From: Pseudomonas inefficax
GTDB taxonomy: Bacteria > Pseudomonadota > Gammaproteobacteria > Pseudomonadales > Pseudomonadaceae
DNA length: 64,000 bases
Reading direction: 5' to 3'
Assembly: GCF_900277125.1 (NCBI RefSeq)
Contig: NZ_OPYN01000187.1
Location: forward strand, 124,001-188,000
Made by a program: the position numbers and the translations under genes. Of the stretch, positions 50,948 to 60,347 are shown one piece after another. Each line of letters starts with the position of its first letter. Position 1 is the first letter of the stretch. The notes below the pieces were generated by a model. It ran no database searches. It had not been told where the DNA came from and saw only the letters and a program-made list of their open reading frames with translations.

Positions 50948-52324
50948 TCAGGTGTGCGCATTCATGGTTGTCGAAAGCCGGTTGCTCTCGCGCCCATGGA
51001 CCATGCAATACAGCGCGCCCGCCAGGATCAACCCCATCGCCCAACTGATATCCGCCCCCAGCCACTCGGCCACGAAGCCCGTGTAGAACGACAGCTTCAT
51101 GAACGGGATGGTACCGATGATCGACACGGCGTACACCGCCAGGCTTCGACGATTGAAGCAGCCATAACGCCCCTTGGCGTCATACAGCGCCCCCACATCA
51201 TAGTGGCCTCGGCATACCCAGTAATAATCCACCAGGTTGATCGCGCTCCAGGGGATCAACAGGTACAGCTGGCCGATCAGGATGTCGGCAAAGAACGTAT
51301 CGAAATTGTACTGGGTGGCGATGGCGATCAGCGTTGCCGCTGCGGTCAGCCCAGCCATAACCAAGGCCTTGGCCGTCGCGGTCACCCGCCGGATGGTCTT
51401 GAAGGCGCCAAAGATCGTGACCGACGACATGTAGGCGCTGTACAGGCACAGGACGTTGTACTGGATCACCCCCAACGCGATCACGGCCAGCGCCAACGGC
51501 GCCCACGGACCGAACAACGCGGCAATGGCTGTGGCCGGGTCATGCCCCAGTGCCGAGGGCAATTCCACCGCCACCAACGCGCCCAGTGCCATCATTGCGA
51601 AGGAGCCCAGCGCACAACCGCAATAAGTGGCCCAGAACGTGGCGCGTGGATTGACGTTGGCCGGGAGATAGCGCGAGTAGTCGGCCACATACGGGCCATA
51701 CCCCAGCGTCCACGAGGCCGACTGGGCAACAATCAGATTGAACGCGGTGAACGAAAAGCCGGTACTCACCGCCGTTGTGGTTGCCATGTCGCCGGGGTGC
51801 AGCAGGATCAGCACCAGGGCACCGGCAAAAACCAGTGTGGACAACAGGCTCATCCACGCGCCCAGGCGGTGGATCAGCTCGTAGCCGACAAAGCCGATGA
51901 CAAAGGTCAGCAAGCCGACCACCACGATCGCCTGGTCATCGCTCATGGGCACCAGCGCCTGCAGCGCATTGCGCATCAGCACGCCGCTGGCGGCGAGGAA
52001 CAGGACTGCTGCCGTGACCATCACCAGCAAAGGCAGCGCCGCCCCATGGACACCGAACTGCGCCCGGCTCTGGATCATCTGTGGCACGCCCAGGTGCGGC
52101 CCTTGGGCAGAGTGCGCGGCCATGAACACGGTGCCGATCAGGTTGCCGACCAACAGGGCCAACAAGGTCCAGCCCAGGCTTAGCCCGGACGCCACGCCCA
52201 AGGTGCCGACCATCAGGGCGGTTATCTGGAAATTGGAGCTGAACCAGATGGTGAACAATCGTTTGGGCGTACCATAACGCTCAGCGTGTGGGACAAATTC
52301 GATACTTCGCGTTTCTAGCTTCAC
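50948..52324 (-). CDS. NCS1-family permease (cytosine/purine type)
   Basis: 458 residues, 12 membrane segments. NCS1 family (cytosine permease, hydantoin carriers). Conserved TM1 region RLFTIWFSSNFQITALMVG. It starts at GTG 52324 with GGAG six bases upstream. Likely a proton- or sodium-coupled importer of a nucleobase or related compound; no catabolic genes are adjacent to name the substrate. Confidence 0.87.
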   Translation of the reverse strand: MKLETRSIEFVPHAERYGTPKRLFTIWFSSNFQITALMVGTLGVASGLSLGWTLLALLVGNLIGTVFMAAHSAQGPHLGVPQMIQSRAQFGVHGAALPLLVMVTAAVLFLAASGVLMRNALQALVPMSDDQAIVVVGLLTFVIGFVGYELIHRLGAWMSLLSTLVFAGALVLILLHPGDMATTTAVSTGFSFTAFNLIVAQSASWTLGYGPYVADYSRYLPANVNPRATFWATYCGCALGSFAMMALGALVAVELPSALGHDPATAIAALFGPWAPLALAVIALGVIQYNVLCLYSAYMSSVTIFGAFKTIRRVTATAKALVMAGLTAAATLIAIATQYNFDTFFADILIGQLYLLIPWSAINLVDYYWVCRGHYDVGALYDAKGRYGCFNRRSLAVYAVSIIGTIPFMKLSFYTGFVAEWLGADISWAMGLILAGALYCMVHGRESNRLSTTMNAHT

Positions 52325-52402
52325 GCCGGACTCCGATTTTTATTTTTTTGATTATCGGGTAGCCAACGACGGATTTCGGGCCCAGTAACGAACGTGTCAT
52401 AG

Positions 52403-53278
52403 CTAGCTGCGCCATGCCTTGCCCGATAACGTCAGGCCACCCAGGCGGCTCATCCACACCGACGCCAGGATCACCGCCCCGCCGAGGAGCAGCCGGCCCA
52501 ATGGCTCGTGCTGGTTCCAGATCAGCAGGTTCAGCAGCAGCCCCACCGGTACATGCAGGTTGTTCATCACCGCCAGAGTAGCGCCGGAAACCAGGCAGGC
52601 GCCCTTGTTCCACCAGTAAAGGCCCAGCGCCGTCGGGCACAGGCCCAGGAACAGCAGCACCAGCCACTGCACATCGGTGGTCGGCAGGTACTGGGCGTTG
52701 CCAAACAGCAGGAAGGCCGGCAACACCACGATCAACGCGCCCAGGTAGAAGTAGCCAAAGCGCTTGTAGTGCGGCAGGTCGCTGGGGTGGCGTGCAACCA
52801 GGTGGCGGTACAGCACCTGGCCGGCGGCGTAGGTGAAGTTGGCCAGTTGCAGCAGCAGGAAGCCGATGAAGAACTCGCCGCTGATGGTGTCGAAGCGGAT
52901 CACCGCAGCACCGGCCACCGCCACCAGCGCCGCCAGCAGTGCCCACGGGTTGAAGCGCCGGTTCATGGCGTCTTCGATCAGCGTCACGTGCAGCGGCGTG
53001 AGAATGGTGAACAGCAGCACCTCCGGCACGGTGAGCACGCGGAAGCTCAGGTACAGGCAGACGTAGGTGATGCCGTACTGCAACGCACCGATCAGCAGCA
53101 TCGAGCGCATGAAGCGCGGCTCGACCTGGCGCCAGCGAGTCAGCGGCAGGAACACCAGGCCCGCCAGCACCACGCGCGCGAGCACGGCGAAATAGCTGTC
53201 GACGTGCCCGGCCAGGTATTCGCCGATCAGGCTGAAGGAGAACGCCTGGATCAGCGCGACGATTATCAGGTAGCCCAT
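52403..53278 (-). CDS. EamA/DMT transporter, carboxylate/amine exporter type
   Basis: 291 residues, ten membrane segments. Two EamA repeats; the first half (QAFSFSLIGEYLAGHVDSYF) resembles the carboxylate/amino acid/amine exporter subgroup. Substrate unknown. It ends 78 bases before the NCS1 gene on the same strand and may be cotranscribed. Confidence 0.86.
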   Translation of the reverse strand: MGYLIIVALIQAFSFSLIGEYLAGHVDSYFAVLARVVLAGLVFLPLTRWRQVEPRFMRSMLLIGALQYGITYVCLYLSFRVLTVPEVLLFTILTPLHVTLIEDAMNRRFNPWALLAALVAVAGAAVIRFDTISGEFFIGFLLLQLANFTYAAGQVLYRHLVARHPSDLPHYKRFGYFYLGALIVVLPAFLLFGNAQYLPTTDVQWLVLLFLGLCPTALGLYWWNKGACLVSGATLAVMNNLHVPVGLLLNLLIWNQHEPLGRLLLGGAVILASVWMSRLGGLTLSGKAWRS

Positions 53279-53355
53279 GGTTGTCTCTCGTGGATCAAGG
53301 CCGCGACCTTAGCGGGTTGCGGTGAATCAGTTCAACCATGGGGAATGTAAGGGCA

Positions 53356-53460
53356 GTGCCGGCCTCTTCGCGGGTAAACCCGCTCCCACAGGGACACCAT
53401 AGTCCTCAGGTGCCGTGATATTCCTGTGGGAGCGGGTTTACCCGCGAATAGGCCGGCACA
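53356..53460. repeat. REP pair, GCGGGTAAACCCGCTCCCACA class
   Basis: Arms GTGCCGGCCTCTTCGCGGGT to ACCCGCGAATAGGCCGGCAC, heads inward. Confidence 0.87.
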
Positions 53461-53483
53461 GGCACCCATGAAATTCCAGGCAT

Positions 53484-53510
53484 AAAAAAGCCCGGCCATG
53501 CAGGCCGGGC
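53484..53510 (-). terminator. Intrinsic terminator of azoR
   Basis: Stem GCCCGGCC/GGCCGGGC, followed on the minus strand by T6. Confidence 0.87.
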
Positions 53511-53563
53511 AGGTACACCCAAAGGAGCAACAACAGGTGTCAGGGTTGGGAATTCGCTAAGCC

Positions 53564-54163
53564 TCAGGCCACCGCCGCCAGCTTGGCCTTGGCCTGGTTG
53601 ACGCCCTTCTCATGGAAGTCAGGGCTCATGTTCAGGCCTTCGGCATGGATGAAGTCGACATCGTGAATGCCGATGAAGGCCATCACCTGGCGCAGGTACG
53701 GTTCCTGGTGGTCGCTGGTGGCGCCGGCGTGGATGCCGCCACGGGCAGTCAGGACGATGGCGCGCTTGCCGGTGAGCAAGCCCTGCGGGCCGGTGGGGGT
53801 GTACTTGAAAGTGATCCCGGCACGCAGCACGTGGTCCAGCCAGGCCTTGAGGGTGCTGGGGATGGTGAAGTTGTACATCGGCGCAGCCATCACCAGCACG
53901 TCGGCAGCGAGCAGTTCATCGGTCAATTCGTTGGAGCGGGCCAAGGCGTCCAGTTCGGCGGCGCTGCGCTGATCTTCGGGCTTCATCCAGCCACCCAGCA
54001 GGTTGGCGTCCAGGTGCGGCACCGGGTTCACGGCCAGGTCGCGCACACTGATCTGATCGGCCGGATGGGCGGCCTGCCACTGCTGGATGAAATCACGGGT
54101 CAGCTGACGGGAAACGGAATCCTGCTGGCGGGCGCTGCTTTCGATGATCAGTACGCGGGACAT
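53564..54163 (-). CDS. azoR: FMN-dependent NADH-azoreductase
   Basis: 199 residues. Flavodoxin-like fold: VLIIESSARQQDSVSRQLT (FMN phosphate loop), APMYNFTIPSTLKAWLDHVL and RGGIHAG motifs. Reduces quinones and azo compounds, protecting against thiol or quinone stress. A pair of CTATCGAT sites lies upstream (54223-54264). The LysR gene is not directly adjacent; a small secreted-protein gene intervenes. Confidence 0.93.
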   Translation of the reverse strand: MSRVLIIESSARQQDSVSRQLTRDFIQQWQAAHPADQISVRDLAVNPVPHLDANLLGGWMKPEDQRSAAELDALARSNELTDELLAADVLVMAAPMYNFTIPSTLKAWLDHVLRAGITFKYTPTGPQGLLTGKRAIVLTARGGIHAGATSDHQEPYLRQVMAFIGIHDVDFIHAEGLNMSPDFHEKGVNQAKAKLAAVA

Positions 54164-54222
54164 GGGGTGCCTCCATCGGCAAAAAGGGTTGCGATTCGAT
54201 GGAGGTGAGATTACGGCTTGAC

Positions 54223-54264
54223 CTATCGATAAAAAAGCGTAAAAAATGGGTTCAATCTATCGAT
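54223..54264. promoter_or_regulatory. Paired CTATCGAT sites upstream of azoR
   Basis: CTATCGAT at 54223-54230 and 54257-54264, 34 bases apart, in an AT-rich stretch. The ATCGAT core is common in LysR targets; tentative. Confidence 0.45.
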
Positions 54265-54272
54265 TTATCAGT

Positions 54273-54587
54273 TTATTCTGCACTGCAGTTCAAGGCGATC
54301 CGTAGTTTGATGATCTGCCGATTGAACTTGGCGGTGACATCGACGCTTTTACCGGCCGGTACGTTCACCCGGCGCACCCGTGGTGCCTCCGGGCCGTTGC
54401 GAAAGGTTACCTTGCACGCCGCCGGTACCTGCCCATAGTTGTTGAGGGTGATGGCGCCAATGTCATAGGCGGTGTCATAGGCGGTGTAGTCGAGCTTTAC
54501 CCCGGTCAGTTCCTTCTCCACATCGATGGGATAAGCCATGGCCCCAAGGGGCAGGCACATCAGTATTGCCGCACAACATTTCTTCAT
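54273..54587 (-). CDS. Small secreted protein, unknown function
   Basis: 104 residues. A signal peptide (MKKCCAAILMCLPLGAMA) precedes a beta-rich mature domain (DIGAITLNNYGQVPAACKV, NVPAGKSVDVTAKFNRQI). A possible disulfide: Cys in PAACKV and in LNCSAE. I do not recognise the family; a periplasmic or fibronectin-like fold is possible. It is divergent from the LysR gene. Confidence 0.75.
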   Translation of the reverse strand: MKKCCAAILMCLPLGAMAYPIDVEKELTGVKLDYTAYDTAYDIGAITLNNYGQVPAACKVTFRNGPEAPRVRRVNVPAGKSVDVTAKFNRQIIKLRIALNCSAE

Positions 54588-54635
54588 GGGCCGCTCTCCT
54601 TGAAAGAGCGCAGCTTAGGACAACAGGAGCGAAAG

Positions 54636-55559
54636 ATGAAAGCGCCGCGCGTAACCCTTGACCAGTGGCGAACCCTGCAGGCGGTGGTCGATCATGGCGG
54701 GTTTGCCCAGGCCGCCGAGGCACTGCACCGCTCGCAGTCATCGGTCAGCTACACCGTGGCCCGCATGCAGGAGCAACTGGGCGTGCCGCTGCTGCGCATC
54801 GACGGCCGCAAGGCAGTGCTCACCGAGGCCGGCAATGTGCTGCTGCGCCGTTCACGCCACCTGGTCAAGCAGGCCAGCCAGCTCGAAGACCTTGCCCACC
54901 ACATGGAACAGGGCTGGGAGGCCGAGGTACGCCTGGTGGTCGATGCCGCCTACCCCAGTGCTCGTCTGGTACGTGCCCTGGCCGCGTTCATGCCGCAGAG
55001 CCGTGGTTGCCGTGTGCGCCTGCGCGAGGAAGTGCTGTCTGGCGTCGAGGAAGTGATGCACGAAGGCATCGCCGACCTCGCCATCAGCAGCTACAGCATC
55101 GGCGGCTACCTGGGCGCCGAACTGAGCGCGGTGGAGTTCGTCGCCGTCGCCCACCCCGAACACAGCCTGCACCGCCTGGGCCGTGAACTGACCTTCCAGG
55201 ACCTGGAAAGCCAGTTGCAGGTGGTGATCCGCGACTCCGGCCGCGCCCAGCCACGCGATGTCGGCTGGCTGGGTGCCGAGCAACGCTGGACCGTCGGCAG
55301 CCTGGGCACTGCCGCCACCTTCGTCAGCAGCGGCCTGGGCTTTGCCTGGCTGCCCCGGCACATGATCGAGCGCGAGCTGCGCGAAGGCGTGCTCAAGCCG
55401 TTGCCGCTGGATCAGGGTGGCAGCCGCCACCCACTGTTCTACCTTTATTCGAGCAAAGAGAAGACCTTGGGCCCGGCCACGCAGATTCTCATCGACCTGC
55501 TGCGCAATTTCGACACCGCGCCGCTGGACGTGCCCTTCGCAGCCCCCCCACAAGCTTGA
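54636..55559 (+). CDS. LysR-type regulator
   Basis: 307 residues. HTH: GFAQAAEALHRSQSSVSYTV. A LysR substrate-binding domain follows. The ATG at 54636 has AGGAG six bases upstream (MKAPRVTLDQWRTLQAVV). It heads a run of plus-strand genes (hydrolase, cyclophilin, ABC exporter), but its 14-base gap to the hydrolase suggests cotranscription, and azoR upstream is another possible target. Confidence 0.87.
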   Translation: MKAPRVTLDQWRTLQAVVDHGGFAQAAEALHRSQSSVSYTVARMQEQLGVPLLRIDGRKAVLTEAGNVLLRRSRHLVKQASQLEDLAHHMEQGWEAEVRLVVDAAYPSARLVRALAAFMPQSRGCRVRLREEVLSGVEEVMHEGIADLAISSYSIGGYLGAELSAVEFVAVAHPEHSLHRLGRELTFQDLESQLQVVIRDSGRAQPRDVGWLGAEQRWTVGSLGTAATFVSSGLGFAWLPRHMIERELREGVLKPLPLDQGGSRHPLFYLYSSKEKTLGPATQILIDLLRNFDTAPLDVPFAAPPQA

Positions 55560-55572
55560 GAGGACCGCGCCC

Positions 55573-56385
55573 ATGGCCTATTTCGAACACGAAGGATGCG
55601 CACTGCATTACGCGGAATATGGCCAGGGTGAACCCCTGGTATTGCTGCATGGCCTGGGTTCCAGCTGCCAGGACTGGGAAATGCAGGTGCCGCTGCTGAG
55701 CCAGCACTACCGGGTGATCGTGATGGACATCCGCGGCCACGGCCGCTCGGACAAACCCCGCGACGGTTACCAGATCGCCACCTTCAGTGCCGACCTGCTG
55801 GCCCTGCTCGAACACCTGCACACCGGCCCGGTGCACTTCGTCGGCCTGTCCATGGGCGGCATGGTCGGCTTTCAGTTCGCCGTCGACCACTCGCAATGGC
55901 TGCGCAGCCTGTGCATCGTCAACAGCGCCCCCGAGGTAAAGCGCCGCACCCGCAGTGACTGGCTCTGGTGGCTGAAACGCTGGAGCCTGGCGCGCATCCT
56001 CAGTGTCGAAACCGTCGGCAAGGGCCTGGCCGAACGCCTGTTCCCCAAACCCGGGCAGGCCGAGCTGCGAGAGAAGATGGCCCAGCGCTGGGCGCGCAAT
56101 GACAAGCGCGCCTACCTCAAGAGTTTCGACGCCATCGTCGACTGGGGCGTGCACGAACGCATCGGGCAGATCCACTGTCCTACCCTGGTCATCGCCGCCG
56201 ACCACGATTACACCCCGATACAACTGAAAGAACGCTACGTCGCCCTGATGCCCCACGCCAGGCTGGTGGTCATCGACGATTCCCGGCACGCTACACCCCT
56301 CGACCAACCCGAGGTCTTCAACCAGACCCTGCTGCAGTTCCTTGCAGCCGCTTCCACCTCTCAAGGATCTTTGAGCCCATGCTGA
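55573..56385 (+). CDS. Alpha/beta-hydrolase
   Basis: 270 residues. Nucleophile elbow GLSMGGMVG (GxSxG), the HGLGSSCQDW oxyanion loop and the catalytic His in DDSRHATPLDQP. Resembles 3-oxoadipate enol-lactonase-like hydrolases, but the substrate is unknown. AGGA lies eight bases before the ATG. The 3' end overlaps the cyclophilin gene by seven bases. Confidence 0.86.
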   Translation: MAYFEHEGCALHYAEYGQGEPLVLLHGLGSSCQDWEMQVPLLSQHYRVIVMDIRGHGRSDKPRDGYQIATFSADLLALLEHLHTGPVHFVGLSMGGMVGFQFAVDHSQWLRSLCIVNSAPEVKRRTRSDWLWWLKRWSLARILSVETVGKGLAERLFPKPGQAELREKMAQRWARNDKRAYLKSFDAIVDWGVHERIGQIHCPTLVIAADHDYTPIQLKERYVALMPHARLVVIDDSRHATPLDQPEVFNQTLLQFLAAASTSQGSLSPC

Positions 56386-56936
56386 AAAAACTCCTGCTCA
56401 CCGCCTGCTCGGTCGCCTTCGCCACCAGCGTCATGGCCTCCGACAAGACCCCGCACGTACTGCTGGACACCAGCTTCGGCCAGGTAGAAATCGAACTGAA
56501 TGCCGAGAAGGCACCGATCAGTACCAAGAATTTCCTCGAGTACGTCGACAGTGGCTTCTACAACAACACCATCTTCCACCGGGTAATCCCGGGGTTCATG
56601 GTCCAGGGCGGGGGCTTTACTGACCAGATGGTGCAAAAAGACACCAAGGACCCGATTCGCAACGAAGCCAGCAACGGCTTGCAGAACACCCGCGGCACAC
56701 TGTCGATGGCGCGCACCTCCAACCCGAACTCGGCCACCAGCCAGTTCTTCATCAACGTCGCCGACAATGATTTCCTCAACCCGGGCCGCGACGCCGGTTA
56801 CGCCGTGTTCGGCAAAGTGACCAAAGGTATGGAAGTGGTCGACCAGATTGTCAATTCGCCGACCACCATCAAAAAAGGCATGCGTGATGTACCGGCCGAC
56901 CCGGTCTACATCAAGTCGGCCAAACGCATCGACTGA
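56379..56936 (+). CDS. ppiA: Periplasmic peptidyl-prolyl cis-trans isomerase (cyclophilin)
   Basis: 185 residues. Signal peptide (MLKKLLLTACSVAFATSVMA), then the cyclophilin core: FHRVIPGFMVQGGGFT, NTRGTLSMARTSNPNSATSQ and FFINVADNDFL. It accelerates proline isomerisation of exported proteins. The start overlaps the hydrolase stop (ATGCTGA), implying coupled translation. Confidence 0.93.
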   Translation: MLKKLLLTACSVAFATSVMASDKTPHVLLDTSFGQVEIELNAEKAPISTKNFLEYVDSGFYNNTIFHRVIPGFMVQGGGFTDQMVQKDTKDPIRNEASNGLQNTRGTLSMARTSNPNSATSQFFINVADNDFLNPGRDAGYAVFGKVTKGMEVVDQIVNSPTTIKKGMRDVPADPVYIKSAKRID

Positions 56937-56999
56937 CCGCAGGCTTCACAGGGACGTGAAACCGCCTGAGGGCCGGATGGAACAGGAGTGTCGTTACCC

Positions 57000-58832
57000 A
57001 TGCTGTACCGCCGTTTTGAACAACTGATCGATATCTTTCGCGAAGCACCCACTGAATCGCCACCTACCAGCGTGTGGCCGTTCTATCTGTATTACCTGCG
57101 CCAAGTGTGGCCCAGCTTTCTCGCCCTGCTGGTGGTCGGCCTGGTCGCCTCGCTGATCGAGGTGGCGATGTTCAGCTACCTCAGCCGCATCATCGACCTG
57201 GCCCAGGGCACCCCCAATGCCAGTTTCTTCAGCGAACACAGCGGTGAGCTGATCTGGATGCTGGTGGTGGTACTGCTGCTGCGGCCGGTGTTCTTCGGCC
57301 TGCACGACCTGCTGGTGCACCAGACCATCAACCCCGGCATGACCAGCCTGATCCGCTGGCAGAACCACACCTATGTGCTCAAGCAGAGCCTGAATTTCTT
57401 CCAGAGCGACTTTGCCGGGCGCATCGCCCAGCGCATCATGCAGACCGGCAACTCACTGCGCGACTCTGCGGTGCAGGCGGTGGATGCGCTGTGGCATGTG
57501 CTGATCTACGCCATCACCTCGCTGGTGCTGTTTGCCGAGGCCGACTGGCGCCTGATGCTGCCGCTGTTGCTATGGATCGCCGGCTACATTGCCGCGCTGT
57601 TCTACTTCGTCCCCCGGGTCAAGGAGCGTTCGGTGATTTCCTCCGACGCCCGCTCCAAGCTGATGGGCCGTATCGTCGACGGTTACACCAACATCGCCAC
57701 GCTCAAGCTGTTCGCCCACACCGACTACGAACAGCAATATGCCCGCGAAGCGATCAGCGAACAGACCGAGAAGACCCAGCTGGCCGCACGCGTGGTCACC
57801 AGCATGGACGTGGTCATCACCACCCTCAACGGCCTGCTGGTGGTCACCACCACCGGCCTGGCGCTGTGGCTTTGGAGCCAGTCGCTGATCACTGTGGGCG
57901 CCATCGCCCTGGCCACCGGCCTGGTGATCCGCATCGTTAACATGTCGGGCTGGATCATGTGGGTGGTCAACGGCATCTTCGAGAACATCGGCATGGTGCA
58001 GGACGGCCTGCAGACCATCGCCCAACCGGTCACCGTCACCGACCGGCCAAATGCGCCGGCGCTCAAGGTCAGCCGCGGTGCGGTGCGTTTCGATGACGTG
58101 GACTTTCATTACGGCAAGGCCGCCAACGTGATCGAAGGGCTCAACCTGGACATCCGCCCGGGCGAGAAGATTGGCCTGATCGGCCCGTCCGGGGCAGGCA
58201 AGTCGACCTTGGTCAACCTGCTGCTAAGGCTGTATGACGTGCAGGGTGGGCGCATTCTCATCGACGGCCAGGACATTGCCGAGGTGAGCCAGGCCAGCCT
58301 GCGCGCGCAAATCGGCATGATCACCCAGGACACCTCGCTGCTGCACCGCTCGATCCGCGACAACCTGCTGTATGGTCGCCCCGGTGCCAGCGAGGCGGAG
58401 CTGCATGAAGCGGTGCGCCGGGCCCGCGCCGACGAGTTCATCCCGCAGCTGTCGGACGCCCAGGGGCGCACCGGTTTCGATGCCCATGTGGGGGAGCGCG
58501 GGGTCAAGCTGTCGGGCGGCCAGCGCCAGCGCATCGCTATTGCCCGGGTGCTGCTGAAGAATGCACCGATCCTGATCATGGACGAGGCCACTTCGGCGCT
58601 GGACTCGGAGGTGGAAGCCGCGATCCAGGAAAGCCTGGAGACACTGATGCAGGGCAAGACGGTCATCGCCATTGCCCACCGGCTTTCCACCATTGCGCGG
58701 ATGGACCGGCTGGTGGTGCTGGACAAGGGGCGGATTGTCGAAAGTGGCAGCCATAGTGAGCTGCTGGAGCAGCAAGGCTTGTATGCCCGGTTGTGGCATC
58801 ACCAGACCGGGGGGTTTGTCGGGGTGGATTGA
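57000..58832 (+). CDS. ABC exporter (fused membrane and ATPase domains)
   Basis: 610 residues. Six membrane segments in the N-terminal half, then an ATPase: Walker A GPSGAGKST (about residue 398), signature LSGGQRQR, Walker B LIMDEATSALDS, H-loop AIAHRLSTI. A homodimeric exporter of the MsbA/YddA type; substrate unknown. The ATG at 57000 is used (AGGAG 11 bases upstream); a GTG at 56988 would touch the ribosome binding site. Confidence 0.9.
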   Translation: MLYRRFEQLIDIFREAPTESPPTSVWPFYLYYLRQVWPSFLALLVVGLVASLIEVAMFSYLSRIIDLAQGTPNASFFSEHSGELIWMLVVVLLLRPVFFGLHDLLVHQTINPGMTSLIRWQNHTYVLKQSLNFFQSDFAGRIAQRIMQTGNSLRDSAVQAVDALWHVLIYAITSLVLFAEADWRLMLPLLLWIAGYIAALFYFVPRVKERSVISSDARSKLMGRIVDGYTNIATLKLFAHTDYEQQYAREAISEQTEKTQLAARVVTSMDVVITTLNGLLVVTTTGLALWLWSQSLITVGAIALATGLVIRIVNMSGWIMWVVNGIFENIGMVQDGLQTIAQPVTVTDRPNAPALKVSRGAVRFDDVDFHYGKAANVIEGLNLDIRPGEKIGLIGPSGAGKSTLVNLLLRLYDVQGGRILIDGQDIAEVSQASLRAQIGMITQDTSLLHRSIRDNLLYGRPGASEAELHEAVRRARADEFIPQLSDAQGRTGFDAHVGERGVKLSGGQRQRIAIARVLLKNAPILIMDEATSALDSEVEAAIQESLETLMQGKTVIAIAHRLSTIARMDRLVVLDKGRIVESGSHSELLEQQGLYARLWHHQTGGFVGVD

Positions 58833-58837
58833 ATCTT

Positions 58838-58939
58838 TGCCGGCCTCTTCGCGGGTAAACCCGCTCCCACAGGTACTGCATAGGCAGTGGAGTTTGTGCG
58901 ATCCCTGTGGGAGCGGGTTTACCCGCGAAAAGGCCGGCA
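58838..58939. repeat. REP pair, GCGGGTAAACCCGCTCCCACA class
   Basis: Arms GCCGGCCTCTTCGCGGGTAA to TTACCCGCGAAAAGGCCGGC, heads inward, between convergent genes. Confidence 0.87.
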
Positions 58940-58956
58940 CAGCCAATACAAATGGA

Positions 58957-60084
58957 TCAGTCCCGGCGATAGGGCAGCATCCCCCTGGCTTCCTCGGCAT
59001 ACGCCCGCACCCCGTCCCGCTCCTGCACCAGAAAATCCTCCACCGCCCGCCGCAGCCCCGGGTGCAGCAGGTAGTGCCATGACCGCGTCAGCACCGGCTC
59101 GAACCCGCGAATCAACTTGTGCTCGCCCTGCGCCCCGGCATCGAAACGCTGCAAACCCTCGGCAATGGCAAAGTCCATGCCCTGGTAGAAGCAGGTCTCG
59201 AAATGCAGCCGGTCGAATTCATCCAGGCAACCCCAGTAACGACCGAACAGGCTGTCGCCACCCACAAGGCTCAAGGCCATGGCCACATCACGCCCGCCCT
59301 GGCGCGCCATCACCACGCGTAGCGCCTCGGGCATGCGCTCGGCCAGCAGGCTGAAGAACTCGCGGGTCAGGTAGGGCGCACGACGGCGCACCGCATAGGT
59401 GTTGGCGTAGCAGCGGTAGACGAAATCCCACTGCGCCTGGTCCAGCTCAGCCCCGCGGTACCAACGAAAATCGATGCCCTGCCCGGCTACCTGTTCACGT
59501 TCCTTGCGCATTTGCTTGCGCTTGCGTGAACTGAGGCTGTCGAGGAAATCCTGGAAGTCGCGGTAGCCGTGATTGCGCCAATGGAACTGGCAGCCCAGGC
59601 GCTCCATCCAGCCTGGCTGGCCAGCGAGCAGTTCGTCCAGCGCCGGGTCAGTGAAATTGATGTGCGCGCCAGACAGCCCGCCCTTGCCCAGGTACTCCGG
59701 CAACGCCTGCAGCACCAGCAGGCCATCGGCTGGGTCGGCGGCGAGCAGGCGCGGGCCGCTGACCGGGCTGAACGGCACGGCACCAAGCAGCTTGGGGTAG
59801 TAGGCAATGCCGGCTCGCTCACAGGCATCGGCCCAGCCATGGTCGAACACGTACTCGCCAAACGAGTGCCATTTGCGGTACGCCGGCAGCAGCGCCCGTA
59901 CCTGCCCGTCACGTTCCAGCACCAGGTGCTCGGCAGCCCAGCCGGTGTTGCGCGCGACGCTGCCGCTATCCTCCATGGCGCTGAGAAACGCATGGCGCAG
60001 GAACGGTTGGCCGGCCGGCACCAGGGCATCCCAGGTGGCCGCCGGAAGATCACGCAAATGGGCAAGGCTGTACAGGCTGGTCAC
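58957..60084 (-). CDS. FemAB-like GNAT protein (DUF482)
   Basis: 375 residues. A peptidoglycan/N-acyltransferase-like protein of the FemAB_like (PF04339) group: SLSSRKRKQMRKEREQV, CYANTYAVRRRAPYLT and FYQGMDFAIAEGL are conserved stretches. The function is not established. The start is the GTG at 60084 (VTSLYSLAHLRDLPAATW), with a weak site; a TTG at 60141 would add 19 residues. Confidence 0.8.
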   Translation of the reverse strand: MTSLYSLAHLRDLPAATWDALVPAGQPFLRHAFLSAMEDSGSVARNTGWAAEHLVLERDGQVRALLPAYRKWHSFGEYVFDHGWADACERAGIAYYPKLLGAVPFSPVSGPRLLAADPADGLLVLQALPEYLGKGGLSGAHINFTDPALDELLAGQPGWMERLGCQFHWRNHGYRDFQDFLDSLSSRKRKQMRKEREQVAGQGIDFRWYRGAELDQAQWDFVYRCYANTYAVRRRAPYLTREFFSLLAERMPEALRVVMARQGGRDVAMALSLVGGDSLFGRYWGCLDEFDRLHFETCFYQGMDFAIAEGLQRFDAGAQGEHKLIRGFEPVLTRSWHYLLHPGLRRAVEDFLVQERDGVRAYAEEARGMLPYRRD

Positions 60085-60200
60085 GGTTTTGGCTCGCTGT
60101 TTCAAGGTACCCAGTATCCCCAAGGAAGGCCCGCCACTCAAATCACGATCGCCGGGACAGATCCTTTCATTCTCAATTACTTAACAGCAGTGCCACTAAT

Positions 60201-60218
60201 TCGACATTAATCTGTCAC
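60201..60218 (+). promoter_or_regulatory. Pho-box-like sequence upstream of the porin
   Basis: TCGACAT-TAAT-CTGTCAC: the second half matches 6 of 7 of CTGTCAT, the first 4 of 7, with the usual AT-rich 4-base spacer. It lies 130 bp upstream of the porin start. Tentative. Confidence 0.35.
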
Positions 60219-60347
60219 TCGCCCCCGCAATACTTGCGCCTGTTTTCCGGAACCCCAGAACCTGTCTATTCAGGCCCTTTCCGAAGACATGCCAATACAG
60301 GGGCGGGCGCTTGAGCCTCCCCCATCTTATTCAACAGGGAGAACCTT

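Noticed and set aside
50894..52183. A 429-codon plus-strand frame
   Set aside because: Antisense to the NCS1 permease; no motif, biased composition.
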